NCBI RefSeq assembly: GCF_009834125.1
Contig: NZ_CP047146.1
Span: forward strand, 8,154,501 to 8,218,500
Reading direction: 5' to 3'
DNA: 64,000 nucleotides
Source: Streptomyces sp. GS7
GTDB taxonomy: Bacteria; Actinomycetota; Actinomycetes; Streptomycetales; Streptomycetaceae
Part shown: piece by piece, positions 9,116 through 16,768 of the stretch
How positions within the stretch are numbered: position 1 is the stretch's first letter
How the letters are laid out: each line of letters starts with the position of its first letter
Made by a program: the position numbers and the translations under genes
The notes under the pieces: generated by a model
The model's database searches: none
The model's input: the letters and a program-made list of their open reading frames with translations, nothing else
Told to the model about the DNA's origin: nothing

Positions 9116-9874
9116 ATGTCGCAATGGCTGGTGCTGACCATCGCCATGGCCGCGGTCTGCGGCGTCGTCCTGACCATCACCGTCCTCAAGGAGCGCCGGG
9201 TCGGCAAGGACGACGACCCGAACGAAACACCCGATGTCATCGAGTACCTGACGATGATGGTGGGGGTGGTCTACGCGATCGTGCTGGGCCTCGCCATCGC
9301 CGGCGTCTGGGAGGCCAAGAGCTCCGCCGAGGACACCGTACGGACCGAGGCCCAGGCGCTGCACGAGGTCAGCGAGCGGGTGCGGGCCTGGCCGGCGCCC
9401 GTACGGGACCGGATCCGCACCGACGTCGACTCCTATGTCGGCGACGTCGTCCACAAGGAATGGCCGGTGATGGCCGACCGCGGCGAGCTGACGCAGCACA
9501 GCGCGGACCTGCTGGACAAGGTGCGGGCCGATGTCATCGACTACCACCCGCGCGACGACTACGAGCGGGAGTCCTACCAGCCCGTCGTCGACCAGGTCGG
9601 GGTGGCGAACGGGGCCCGCAGCGCCCGTGCCGACGCGGTCGAACCGACGCTCCCGGGTGTGGTGTGGTTCGGGCTGATCGCCGGGGGCGTGATCTCCATC
9701 GGCGTGATGTTCACGCTCCAGATCCGGCGCTCGGGGCGGGAGTTGCTGATGGCCGGCGTCTTCAGCGCGCTGATCGCCTTCCTGCTGTTCCTGGTGTGGG
9801 ACTTCGACGCGCCCTTCAGCCGCGGTCTCGCCACCGCCGCCGACCCCTTCTTCGCGCTGTTCCCGCACGTCTGA
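9116..9874 (+). CDS. DUF4239 (bestrophin-like) membrane protein
   Basis: The protein has 252 residues and four membrane helices in a 2+2 arrangement: residues 1-22, about 45-65, about 180-205 and about 215-235. A polar charged region of ~110 residues lies between the pairs. The second helix region EYLTMMVGVVYAIVLGLAIAGVWE is characteristic of DUF4239/bestrophin-like-domain proteins. The family is thought to be channel-like, but function is unproven in Streptomyces. The start is fixed by GAGGTCTCC before ATG. It is probably cotranscribed with the proline-rich gene before it. Confidence 0.85.
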   Translation: MSQWLVLTIAMAAVCGVVLTITVLKERRVGKDDDPNETPDVIEYLTMMVGVVYAIVLGLAIAGVWEAKSSAEDTVRTEAQALHEVSERVRAWPAPVRDRIRTDVDSYVGDVVHKEWPVMADRGELTQHSADLLDKVRADVIDYHPRDDYERESYQPVVDQVGVANGARSARADAVEPTLPGVVWFGLIAGGVISIGVMFTLQIRRSGRELLMAGVFSALIAFLLFLVWDFDAPFSRGLATAADPFFALFPHV

Positions 9875-9880
9875 GGCGCG

Positions 9881-9906
9881 GGGCGGCGCCTCGCCGGGCG
9901 CCGCCC
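9881..9906. terminator. bidirectional hairpin between convergent genes
   Basis: GGGCGGCGC (9881-9889) pairs perfectly with GCGCCGCCC (9898-9906) around an 8-base loop. It lies in the 55-bp gap between the ends of the DUF4239 gene and the aldolase gene, which converge here. Confidence 0.65.
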
Positions 9907-9929
9907 TCCGGCTCCCAGGTCGACCGGGC

Positions 9930-10715
9930 CTAGCCGAACATGTCCGGCTCGCTGCGGGCGATCTGCTGGTACAGCGGCTGGTAGTTGATCCATGCGACCA
10001 GGTCGCCGCCCAGCTGCTCCCGTGTGCGGACGGCGTCGTGGTGGCTGATCAGTACCGGCTTTCCGGCCGCCTTCGCCGTCAGCTGCACCTGGCAGCACCG
10101 CTCCATCGTGAGGAACCACCAGGCCGCCGCGTCGACCGAGTCGCCCACCGTCAGCAGCCCGTGGTTGCGCAGGATCACGGCCTTGTGCGGGCCGAGCGCG
10201 GCGGCGATCCGGCGGCTCTCCTCCTCGTCCACGACGACGCCGCTGTAGGCGTCGTAGAGGGCGTGCGACTCGTAGAACGCGCAGACGTCCTGGCTGATCG
10301 GGTCCAGCGGTTCACCAAGGGCGGCGAGCGCCCGGCCGTACGTGGAGTGGCTGTGCGCGGCGGCCACGACGTCCGGGCGGGCCCGGTGGATCTGCGCGTG
10401 GATGGCGAACGCGGCCTGGTTGACGTGGTGGCGGCCCTCGACGACCTGCCCCTCGCTGTTGACCAGGATCAGATCGCTCAGCGTCAGGAGGGAGAACGAC
10501 ATCCCGAAGGGGTTGACCCAGAAGCAGTCGGTGAACTCCGGGTCGCGCGCGGTGATATGGCCCGTGACGCCCTCTTCGAACCCCAGGCGCCCGAAGAGGC
10601 GCAGCGCCGCCACCAGGCGCTCCTTGCGGTGTCTGCGCTCCTCCTCGACGCTCTCGTGCGTCGGCGGCATCGCGAACTGCAGCTGCTCGGTGGGTATCGG
10701 CGTCGGCTCGGGCAT
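9930..10715 (-). CDS. class II aldolase/adducin family protein
   Basis: The protein has 261 residues. Metal-binding motifs of the family are visible: AAAHSHSTYGRALAALG supplies the HxH pair and VILRNHGLLTVGD the third histidine. FWVNPFGMSFSLLTLSDLILVN and EGQVVEGRHHVNQAAFAIHAQIHRARPDVV match the class II aldolase core. Family members cleave sugar phosphates such as fuculose-phosphate or act on related substrates; the substrate here is unknown. The ATG at 10715 has a purine-rich GGAGGAG at suitable distance. It is separated from Uma2 by a degraded coding remnant. Confidence 0.9.
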   Translation of the reverse strand: MPEPTPIPTEQLQFAMPPTHESVEEERRHRKERLVAALRLFGRLGFEEGVTGHITARDPEFTDCFWVNPFGMSFSLLTLSDLILVNSEGQVVEGRHHVNQAAFAIHAQIHRARPDVVAAAHSHSTYGRALAALGEPLDPISQDVCAFYESHALYDAYSGVVVDEEESRRIAAALGPHKAVILRNHGLLTVGDSVDAAAWWFLTMERCCQVQLTAKAAGKPVLISHHDAVRTREQLGGDLVAWINYQPLYQQIARSEPDMFG

Positions 10716-10819
10716 CGCGGTTCTCCTCCTGGCGCGTACGGCTCACAGCGCTCGGGCGGAAGCTACCCTCCGGTTCCTGCGGAGACCAGGGCCGGGGAGG
10801 ACCGCGTAGGGCGGAGCGC

Positions 10820-11078
10820 TCAGTCCCCCTGGTCGTAGCCGCTCAGCAGCTGCACGCCGCGCAGCAGTGCCGAGTGGTCGAGGGCGCCGTCGCCGCGGGC
10901 CACCGCGGAGGCGATCGGCTGGGCCACGGCGGCGCCGACGGGGAGGGGGCGCCGATGGTGCGGGCGGCGGCGAGGTCGGCGCCCGGTTTCTCCAGGAGGA
11001 CGACGGCCTCGGCACGTGCCCGGACGGCGGCGGCGACGATGAGCCGTTCCGTCGCCGGCTGCCGGGCGTCGACCGCGC
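10820..11078 (-). pseudogene. frameshifted C-terminal remnant, 3-hydroxyisobutyrate-dehydrogenase-like
   Basis: No intact gene spans 10716-11078. Reading minus just after the Uma2 stop, one frame gives ERLIVAAAVRARAEAVVLLE...LAAARTIGAP. After a one-base shift near 10935 another frame continues VGAAVAQPIASAVARGDG, then DHSALLRGVQLLSG, to a stop at 10820. The helix pattern and the DHSALL ending resemble the C-terminal NAD_binding_11 domain of 3-hydroxyisobutyrate-dehydrogenase-like reductases. The Rossmann half is missing. The family call is tentative. Confidence 0.4.
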
Positions 11079-11678
11079 TCAGCGGCGGTGGTTGATCGCG
11101 GTGAGGTCGACGTCGATGGGGAAGGGGACAGGAACCTTGATCCGGTTGTGGAAGATGCCGGCGGCCGAGTAGGAGTTGGTAGCGGGGTCCAGCTCGTAGA
11201 CGTACACGACCGGCAGCCCCTCGTTCTCCTCCACTCGCCAGTAGTGCCGGATCCCGGCAGCCGCGTATTTGCGGGGCTTGACCTCGCGGTCCCGGTCCTC
11301 GGAGTCCTCGGACACCACTTCGATGGCCAGGACGACGTCTTCCGGCCTGTACCAGGTCTGGCCTGCTCCGCTGTTAGCCTCTGCCCGAAACACCAGAACA
11401 TCAGGTTCCGGACGGTTCCTTTTGTTGAGCTTGACGGTCATCTCGCGGATGACATCCAAGTCGTCGGGCGCCTGCGCGAGAAGGGTGTTCTCCAACAGCC
11501 GCATGGTGCGGGCGTGAAACGCGGTCCGCGGACTCAGGAAGACGAGACTCCCGTCGATCAGCTCCGTGTGCGGAGGAAGGTCCGGAAGCCGGTCGAGGTC
11601 GTCCGCGGTCCAGCCGCCCGGGGGCGGGACGGGGTAGTTGTACCGCTCGTCCAGCTCGTACTCGGGTGCGGCGCTCAT
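11079..11678 (-). CDS. Uma2 family (DUF820) endonuclease-like protein
   Basis: This 199-residue protein has the PD-(D/E)XK core of Uma2/DUF820: ELIDGSLVFLSPRTAFHARTM, RPEPDVLVFR, VVLAIEVVSEDSEDRDREVKPRKYAAAGIRHYWRVE. The D of EPDVLV, the E of AIEVVS and the downstream K are the predicted metal-site residues. The ATG at 11678 is favoured over ATG 11690 and 11696 because GGGAG lies at the right distance. Uma2 proteins are abundant and of unclear role in actinobacteria. A few less common codons suggest a somewhat different history from its neighbours. Confidence 0.88.
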   Translation of the reverse strand: MSAAPEYELDERYNYPVPPPGGWTADDLDRLPDLPPHTELIDGSLVFLSPRTAFHARTMRLLENTLLAQAPDDLDVIREMTVKLNKRNRPEPDVLVFRAEANSGAGQTWYRPEDVVLAIEVVSEDSEDRDREVKPRKYAAAGIRHYWRVEENEGLPVVYVYELDPATNSYSAAGIFHNRIKVPVPFPIDVDLTAINHRR

Positions 11679-11798
11679 GATCGCTCCCATTGCCATGCGA
11701 CGGAGTCTCGCCTGTGCAGCCAGCGTACCGAGCGGGAACGACAACGCCGCCACTCGAACGAGCGAGCGGCGGCGCATGTCATCGACGTCGGCGGGAAC

Positions 11799-13385
11799 TC
11801 ACTCCCACTCGATGGTGCCCGGGGGCTTGCTGGTGACGTCCAGGACGACGCGGTTCACGTCCGCGACCTCGTTGGTGATCCGGGTCGAGATCCGGGCCAG
11901 GACGTCGTACGGCATCCGGGTCCAGTCCGCGGTCATGGCGTCCTCGGAGGAGACCGGGCGCAGCACGATCGGGTGGCCGTACGTGCGGCCGTCGCCCTGG
12001 ACGCCGACCGAGCGGACGTCGGCGAGCAGGACCACCGGGCACTGCCAGATCTCGCGGTCCAGGCCGGCCGCGGTCAGCTCCTCGCGGGCGATCGCGTCGG
12101 CCTCGCGCAGCAGGTCGAGGCGGTCCTTGGTGACCTCGCCGACGATGCGGATGCCCAGGCCGGGGCCGGGGAACGGCTGGCGCTGGACGATCTCGTCCGG
12201 CAGGCCCAGCTCGGTGCCGACCATCCGGACCTCGTCCTTGAAGAGCTGGCGCAGCGGCTCGACGAGCTCGAACTCGATGTCGTCGGGCAGCCCGCCGACG
12301 TTGTGGTGCGACTTGATGTTCGCGGTGCCGGTGCCGCCGCCGGACTCGACGATGTCCGGGTAGAGCGTGCCCTGGACCAGGAAGGCCACTTCCTCGCCCT
12401 CGGCGCCCGCCTCGGCGACCAGCTCGGCCTGCGCCTGCTCGAAGACGCGGATGAACTCCCGGCCGATGATCTTCCGCTTCTGCTCGGGTTCGCTGACCCC
12501 GGCCAGCGCGTTCAGGAAGCGCTCCTCGGCGTCGACGACCTTCAGCTGGACGCCGGTGGCGGCCACGAAGTCCTTCTCGACCTGCTCGGACTCGCCCTTG
12601 CGCATCAGGCCGTGGTCGACGTAGACGCAGGTCAGCTGGTCGCCGATGGCCCGCTGCACGAGAGCCGCGGCCACCGCGGAGTCGACGCCGCCGGACAGCC
12701 CGCAGATCGCGCGCTTGGTGCCGACCTGGGCGCGGATCGCGGCGATCTGCTCCTCGACCACGCTGTGGGTGGTCCAGCTCGGCTCGATGCCCGCGCCACG
12801 GTAGAGGAAGTGCTCCAGGACCTGCTGGCCGTGCGTGGAGTGCAGCACCTCGGGGTGGTACTGGACGCCGTAGAGCTTCTTCTCGTCGTTCTCGAAGGCG
12901 GCGACCGGGACGACGTCGGTGGACGCGGTGACCGTGAAGCCCTCGGGGGCGGCGGAGCAGGCGTCGCCGTGCGACATCCAGACGGACTGCTCGACCGGGG
13001 TGCCCTCGAAGAGGGTCGAGGAGGGCTTGGTGACGGCCAGCGGGGTGCGACCGTATTCACGGGCGCCGGTGTTGTCGACCGTGCCGCCGAGGGTGGTGGC
13101 CATGAGCTGGAAGCCGTAGCACATCCCGAAGACCGGGACGCCGGCGTCGAAGAGCGAGCGGTCCAGGCTGGGGGCGGCTTCGGCGTACACCGACGAGGGA
13201 CCGCCGGAAAGGATGATCGCCTTCGGGTTCTTGGCGAGCATCTCGGCCACCGGCATGGTGGACGGCACGATCTCGCTGTAGACCCGGGCCTCGCGGACCC
13301 GACGGGCGATGAGCTGGGCGTACTGTGCGCCGAAGTCGACTACGAGGACGACGTCCGGGGCAGCGGCAGGGGGCGCTGATGGCAC
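11799..13385 (-). CDS. guaA: GMP synthase (glutamine-hydrolysing)
   Basis: The enzyme converts XMP, ATP and glutamine to GMP in purine synthesis. It has 528 residues, the usual length. The class I glutamine amidotransferase domain shows [27 protein letters not shown] and [11 protein letters not shown] with nucleophile Cys89. The ATP pyrophosphatase domain has the P-loop [14 protein letters not shown]. The dimerisation domain ends [26 protein letters not shown]. The GTG at 13385 has GGAAGG eight bases upstream. A TAGAAT hexamer on the minus strand at 13434-13429 is a candidate -10. The gene diverges from the chorismate mutase leader. Confidence 0.97.
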   Translation of the reverse strand: MPSAPPAAAPDVVLVVDFGAQYAQLIARRVREARVYSEIVPSTMPVAEMLAKNPKAIILSGGPSSVYAEAAPSLDRSLFDAGVPVFGMCYGFQLMATTLGGTVDNTGAREYGRTPLAVTKPSSTLFEGTPVEQSVWMSHGDACSAAPEGFTVTASTDVVPVAAFENDEKKLYGVQYHPEVLHSTHGQQVLEHFLYRGAGIEPSWTTHSVVEEQIAAIRAQVGTKRAICGLSGGVDSAVAAALVQRAIGDQLTCVYVDHGLMRKGESEQVEKDFVAATGVQLKVVDAEERFLNALAGVSEPEQKRKIIGREFIRVFEQAQAELVAEAGAEGEEVAFLVQGTLYPDIVESGGGTGTANIKSHHNVGGLPDDIEFELVEPLRQLFKDEVRMVGTELGLPDEIVQRQPFPGPGLGIRIVGEVTKDRLDLLREADAIAREELTAAGLDREIWQCPVVLLADVRSVGVQGDGRTYGHPIVLRPVSSEDAMTADWTRMPYDVLARISTRITNEVADVNRVVLDVTSKPPGTIEWE

Positions 13386-13417
13386 TTCGGCGGCCTTCCG
13401 GCGGTGTGGAGCAGGGG

Positions 13418-13447
13418 TTGGACTTTCAATTCTAACGGGCTCATACT
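13418..13447 (+). promoter_or_regulatory. promoter of chorismate mutase leader transcript
   Basis: TTGGAC (13418-13423), an 18-bp spacer and CATACT (13442-13447) form a good vegetative-type promoter in a local AT-rich patch. Transcription would begin around 13453-13455, essentially at the ATG of the short leader ORF. Basis: sequence match to consensus only. Confidence 0.55.
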
Positions 13448-13454
13448 GAGGGCC

Positions 13455-13526
13455 ATGTCCCAGCAGCTGACCTTCGCTTTTACCTATGGCACCGGCCCGT
13501 CCGGCTGCCATGGTCGTGCTGCTTGA
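13455..13526 (+). CDS. aromatic-rich leader peptide upstream of chorismate mutase
   Basis: A 23-codon ORF has GAGG five bases before its ATG. Residues 5-11 read LTFAFTY, encoded CTG ACC TTC GCT TTT ACC TAT. TTT, TAT and GCT are rare in this GC3-rich genome. The ORF ends at TGA 13524-13526, 21 bp before a strong GC hairpin. Phe and Tyr are end products of the chorismate mutase branch, so codon-dependent ribosome stalling is a plausible control. It is too short for family assignment. Confidence 0.5.
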   Translation: MSQQLTFAFTYGTGPSGCHGRAA

Positions 13527-13547
13527 TCGACTGACAAGCGACTTCCC

Positions 13548-13581
13548 CAGGCGCCCCGGGCCGCAAGGTCCGGGGCGCCTG
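13548..13581 (+). terminator. leader hairpin (candidate attenuator)
   Basis: CAGGCGCCCCGG (13548-13559) pairs perfectly with CCGGGGCGCCTG (13570-13581), loop 10 nt. It lies between the leader peptide stop and the chorismate mutase start, on the path of the leader transcript. There is no strong U tract, which is common for actinobacterial terminators. A competing antiterminator fold is not obvious by eye. Confidence 0.6.
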
Positions 13582-13653
13582 TCCGTGTCCGGGACCGTTT
13601 ACCGGCCCGCAGCTCCCGGGGGCTCTCGAACCCCGACCTCAGGAGACACGGAA

Positions 13654-13962
13654 ATGAGCAGCGAGACCACGAACGCCACCGCCCCGGCCGCCACCGGCAC
13701 CGGCGCGCACACCCCGGAACCGGTCGGCGTGATCACCGACGCGCGCCGGCGGATCGACGATCTCGACGGGCGGATCATCGGGCTCGTACAGGAACGGATG
13801 GCCGTCTCGGCGCTCGTCCAGCGCGAGCGGCTCGCCTCCGGCGGGCGCCGGGTGAGCCTCTCCCGCGAGATGGAGATCCTGGCCCACTACCGCGATCAGC
13901 TCGGCAAGCCGGGCACCGCGCTGGCGATGACTCTGCTGGAGCTCTCCCGCGGCCGGATCTGA
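13654..13962 (+). CDS. chorismate mutase (AroQ class)
   Basis: The enzyme rearranges chorismate to prephenate for Phe/Tyr synthesis. It has 102 residues; the AroQ helical core spans ~25-102: ARRRIDDLDGRIIGLVQERMAVSALVQRER, then SLSREMEILAHYRDQLGKPGTALAMTLLELSRGRI. The Arg in the first helix and the RMAVS segment match AroQ active-site positions. The first ~25 residues are a Thr/Ala-rich extension. The ATG at 13654 has AGGAGA upstream. The 5' region contains a promoter, a short aromatic ORF and a hairpin, suggesting attenuation. The enzyme is a stand-alone form. Confidence 0.93.
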   Translation: MSSETTNATAPAATGTGAHTPEPVGVITDARRRIDDLDGRIIGLVQERMAVSALVQRERLASGGRRVSLSREMEILAHYRDQLGKPGTALAMTLLELSRGRI

Positions 13963-14541
13963 TCGGCAACGCCGGTCGGGCGTGGCCGGATTCGACCGGT
14001 GCGCGGGGGTGCGGGAGGCGTCCGGGAAGCGGGCCGCGGCGCGTGCCGTGCGGGTGTGCGCCCGGCGCAGCTGCCGCATCTGAGTTCGGTTGCCGACTCA
14101 CCCGTACGGCGCGTGACCGGCCGCCGAGAGGGGTCGTTGTTCCCGGTGCCACGCCAGCCAGGCGCGGCCTGCAGGACTACGCGTAGACGCCGCCCCACGG
14201 GCGGAAAGACCGGAGCGATGAGACGCCGGCCGCTGGCAGCGGTCCGTGTCGTGGGACCTCGTTCCGGTGCCGTGGCCGGTCAGCAGGGGACAGCAGCCCG
14301 GTCACACCGATGGGGTGGTCGGTCCTGGGGACGCCCGGGACCGACCGCATCCGGTCGAAACGGTTGCGCCGGGTGAGGCGCATCCAGGACGATGCTTGAC
14401 GAACCGCTTACCGCGTCCGGTGCGGACCTTTGCCTCGCCTGCCATTGGTCCGACCAGTTCGCGCCGGGAACACCTCGCACCATCCCGCATCACCCCGCAC
14501 CACCCACAAGCCAGCGGCGCTACCCCCCCCAGCGCCGCCCG
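13963..14541. other. non-coding gap, nothing recognised
   Basis: This stretch lies between chorismate mutase and the terminator pair of the GMC oxidoreductase. Open frames exist on both strands but have no recognisable protein content or consistent GC3 bias. No tRNA-like fold or CRISPR was seen. Confidence 0.5.
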
Positions 14542-14633
14542 TCGGTGCCGGCGCTGCCCTGACGCCGGCACCGAAAGCCAAGGGCCCCGTGGCCGTCCGC
14601 ATCCCCCCCTCGCGGATGGATCCCGGGGCCCTT
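14542..14633 (-). terminator. two tandem hairpins after GMC oxidoreductase gene
   Basis: TCGGTGCCGGCG (14542-14553) pairs perfectly with 14563-14574 around a 9-base loop. AAGGGCCCCG (14580-14589) pairs perfectly with CGGGGCCCTT (14624-14633), with an inner TCCGC/GCGGA pair. Both lie just downstream of the oxidoreductase stop at 14656 in its direction of transcription. Confidence 0.8.
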
Positions 14634-14655
14634 CGCTATGGGCCCGCTGTGCGGG

Positions 14656-16608
14656 CTACTTCTTGGGCGGCACCGGCGGTACGGACAGGAACGGCAGTCT
14701 GAGGGCGCCGAACGCCTTCTCGGGGACGGCGGGGCGGACCGGCGCGACCGGGGCCAGGCGTGCGTAGGGGCGGCCGGGGGCCGGGCGGCGGTCCGGTTCA
14801 CCCTTGTTGGGCCAGAGGGACATGGCGCGTTCGGCCTGTGCGGTGATGGTCAGCGACGGGTTGACGCCGAGGTTGGCGGAGACCGCGGCGCCGTCGACGA
14901 CCGAGATGCCCGGGTGCCCGTAGAGGCGGTGGTACGGGTCGATGACGCCGTGGTCGGCGTCCGCGCCGATGGGGCAGCCGCCGAGGAAGTGGGCGGTGAG
15001 CGGAGTGCCCATCAGCTCACCGACGTTGCTGCCCGCGAAGCCGTTGATCTCCTGGGCGAGCAGGGTGGCGGCCTCGGTGGCCTCGGGGATCTGGTTGGGG
15101 TTCGGGGCGCCGTGGCCCTGGCGGGCGGTGAGCAGGCCCTTTCCGATGCCGCTCGGCTTGCGGTAGGTCGTCAGGGAGTTGTCCAGGGACTGCATCACCA
15201 GGCCGATGATGGTCCGCTCGGACCAGCGGCGGTTGGAGAGCGAGCGGAGGGCCAGCAGCGGGTGACGGGCCATGTTGCCGAGCCACCCGAGGACGCGGCC
15301 GGCGGGCCGGTAGGGGACCTGGAGGATCGTCAGGCTGCCCATGGAGTTGGAGCCCTTGCCGTACCGGACCGGCTCGATGTGGGTGTTCTCGTCGGGGTGG
15401 ATCGACGAGGTGATCGCCACACCCCTGGTGAAGTCGACCCGGTCCGCGCCGTGTTGCCTGCGGTAGCGGCGGTCGTCGGTCTGGGCGCCCACCAGGGCCT
15501 CGGAGTTGGTGCGGGTCAGCGCGCCGAGACGGCCAGAGAGGTACGGCAGCAGACCGCAGTCCTTCATCCGGTGCAGCAGCGTCTGTGTGCCGTATGTCCC
15601 GGCCGCCATGACCACCCGGCGGGCGGTGAACGTACGCCCGCCCGTCTCCCGGCCACCGCCCCTCATCGAGGGGCTTCGCCCCGCCCCTCCTCGTCGGCCC
15701 TTCTTCTTGTTGTCGGTCGGCAGGGTGCGGACCGCGAAGCCGCCGCGGGAGTCCTCGGTCACCGCGACGACCGAGGTCATCGGGTGGATGACGGCCCCGG
15801 CCCGCTCGGCGAGGTGGAGGTAGTTCTCGTTGAGGGTGTTCTTCGCGCCGTGCCGGCAGCCGGTCATGCACTCGCCGCACTCCGTGCACGCCCTGCGGGA
15901 GGGGCCGGCGCCGCCGAAGTACGGGTCGGGGACCTCGCCGCCGGGCGGCACCTGCACCGCCCCGTCCCCACCGGTCTCTTCCGCCTCTTCCCCGCCGGTC
16001 TCTTCCCCGTCACAGGCGTCCTTGCCGTCCCCGAAGAACACCCCGACCGGCGCCATGTGGAAGGAGTCGCCGACGCCCATGGCCCGGGCGGTCTCCTTCA
16101 GGTGGACGTCGGACGGGGTCATCGTCGGGTTGAGCCGTACGCCGAGCATCCGCCGGGCCTGGTCGTAGTACGGCTTCAGCTCCGCCTGCCAGTCGGTGAT
16201 GTCCTTCCACTGGGGGTCGTCGAAGAACGGTTTGGGCGGTACGTAAAGGGTGTTGGCGTAGTTCAGCGAGCCGCCGCCGACCCCGGCGCCCGCCAGCACC
16301 ATGACGTTGCCGAGGAGATGGATGCGCTGGATGCCGTAGAGGCCGAGGGCCGGCGCCCACAGGTAGTTCCTGAGGTCCCAGGAGTTCTTCGGCAGCGTCT
16401 CGCGGGTGAAGCGCCGGCCGGCTTCGAGGACGCCGACGCGGTAGCCCTTCTCGGTCAGGCGGAGCGCGGAGACGGAGCCGCCGAAGCCGGAGCCTATGAC
16501 GAGGACGTCGTAGTCGTAGCCGGCGTCCTCGTGGGCATCGCCCCTGTGGGCGGCCTCGGCGGACTCCCCGTCCGGGGTGTGGTGTTGAGCAGCGTTCTCC
16601 TGTGGCAC
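14656..16608 (-). CDS. GMC-family oxidoreductase (cholesterol-oxidase-like)
   Basis: The protein has 650 residues. An N-terminal FAD-binding Rossmann motif reads VLVIGSGFGGSVSALRLTEKG. GNVMVLAGAGVGGGSLNYAN and a cysteine cluster CTECGECMTGCRHG follow. The C-terminal GMC region reads HFLGGCPIGADADHGVIDP and GISVVDGAAVSANLGVNPSLTI. It probably oxidises a sterol-like alcohol or other hydroxyl; the substrate is unknown. The GTG at 16608 has GGAGG six bases upstream. Residues ~297-322 form a Lys/Arg/Gly-rich insertion whose DNA (15642-15720) contains a GGGGC-TTC-GCCCC hairpin like the intergenic repeats upstream. It is probably co-transcribed after the aldehyde dehydrogenase. Confidence 0.88.
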   Translation of the reverse strand: MPQENAAQHHTPDGESAEAAHRGDAHEDAGYDYDVLVIGSGFGGSVSALRLTEKGYRVGVLEAGRRFTRETLPKNSWDLRNYLWAPALGLYGIQRIHLLGNVMVLAGAGVGGGSLNYANTLYVPPKPFFDDPQWKDITDWQAELKPYYDQARRMLGVRLNPTMTPSDVHLKETARAMGVGDSFHMAPVGVFFGDGKDACDGEETGGEEAEETGGDGAVQVPPGGEVPDPYFGGAGPSRRACTECGECMTGCRHGAKNTLNENYLHLAERAGAVIHPMTSVVAVTEDSRGGFAVRTLPTDNKKKGRRGGAGRSPSMRGGGRETGGRTFTARRVVMAAGTYGTQTLLHRMKDCGLLPYLSGRLGALTRTNSEALVGAQTDDRRYRRQHGADRVDFTRGVAITSSIHPDENTHIEPVRYGKGSNSMGSLTILQVPYRPAGRVLGWLGNMARHPLLALRSLSNRRWSERTIIGLVMQSLDNSLTTYRKPSGIGKGLLTARQGHGAPNPNQIPEATEAATLLAQEINGFAGSNVGELMGTPLTAHFLGGCPIGADADHGVIDPYHRLYGHPGISVVDGAAVSANLGVNPSLTITAQAERAMSLWPNKGEPDRRPAPGRPYARLAPVAPVRPAVPEKAFGALRLPFLSVPPVPPKK

Positions 16609-16629
16609 CGGAACCTCCGTATCCGTATT

Positions 16630-16725
16630 CGGGGCTCCGCCCCGGACCCCGCTCCTCAATCGCCGGAGGGGCTGAACTTTCGCCCCCGCCCCGGACCCCG
16701 CTCCCCAATCGCCGGAGAGGCTGGA
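16630..16725. repeat. two tandem copies of a GC-rich intergenic repeat
   Basis: Copy 1 (about 16630-16675) and copy 2 (about 16682-16725) share GCCCCGGACCCCGCTCC, then C-CAATCGCCGGAG-GGCTG, with few differences and a ~52-bp period. A third partial copy (CGCCTGAGGGGCTGG) ends near 16747. The unit includes GGGGC-TCC-GCCCC. It fills most of the 160-bp gap between the aldehyde dehydrogenase stop and the GMC start. The unit resembles a repeat very common between Streptomyces genes (from memory). Confidence 0.75.
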
Positions 16726-16768
16726 ATTTCCCGCCTGAGGGGCTGGTGACGAGCGCTGATCGTCCGCG

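Noticed and set aside
13963..14541. Possible gene or RNA between chorismate mutase and the GMC oxidoreductase
   Set aside because: Open frames lack protein-like composition, and no tRNA cloverleaf or conserved fold is visible.
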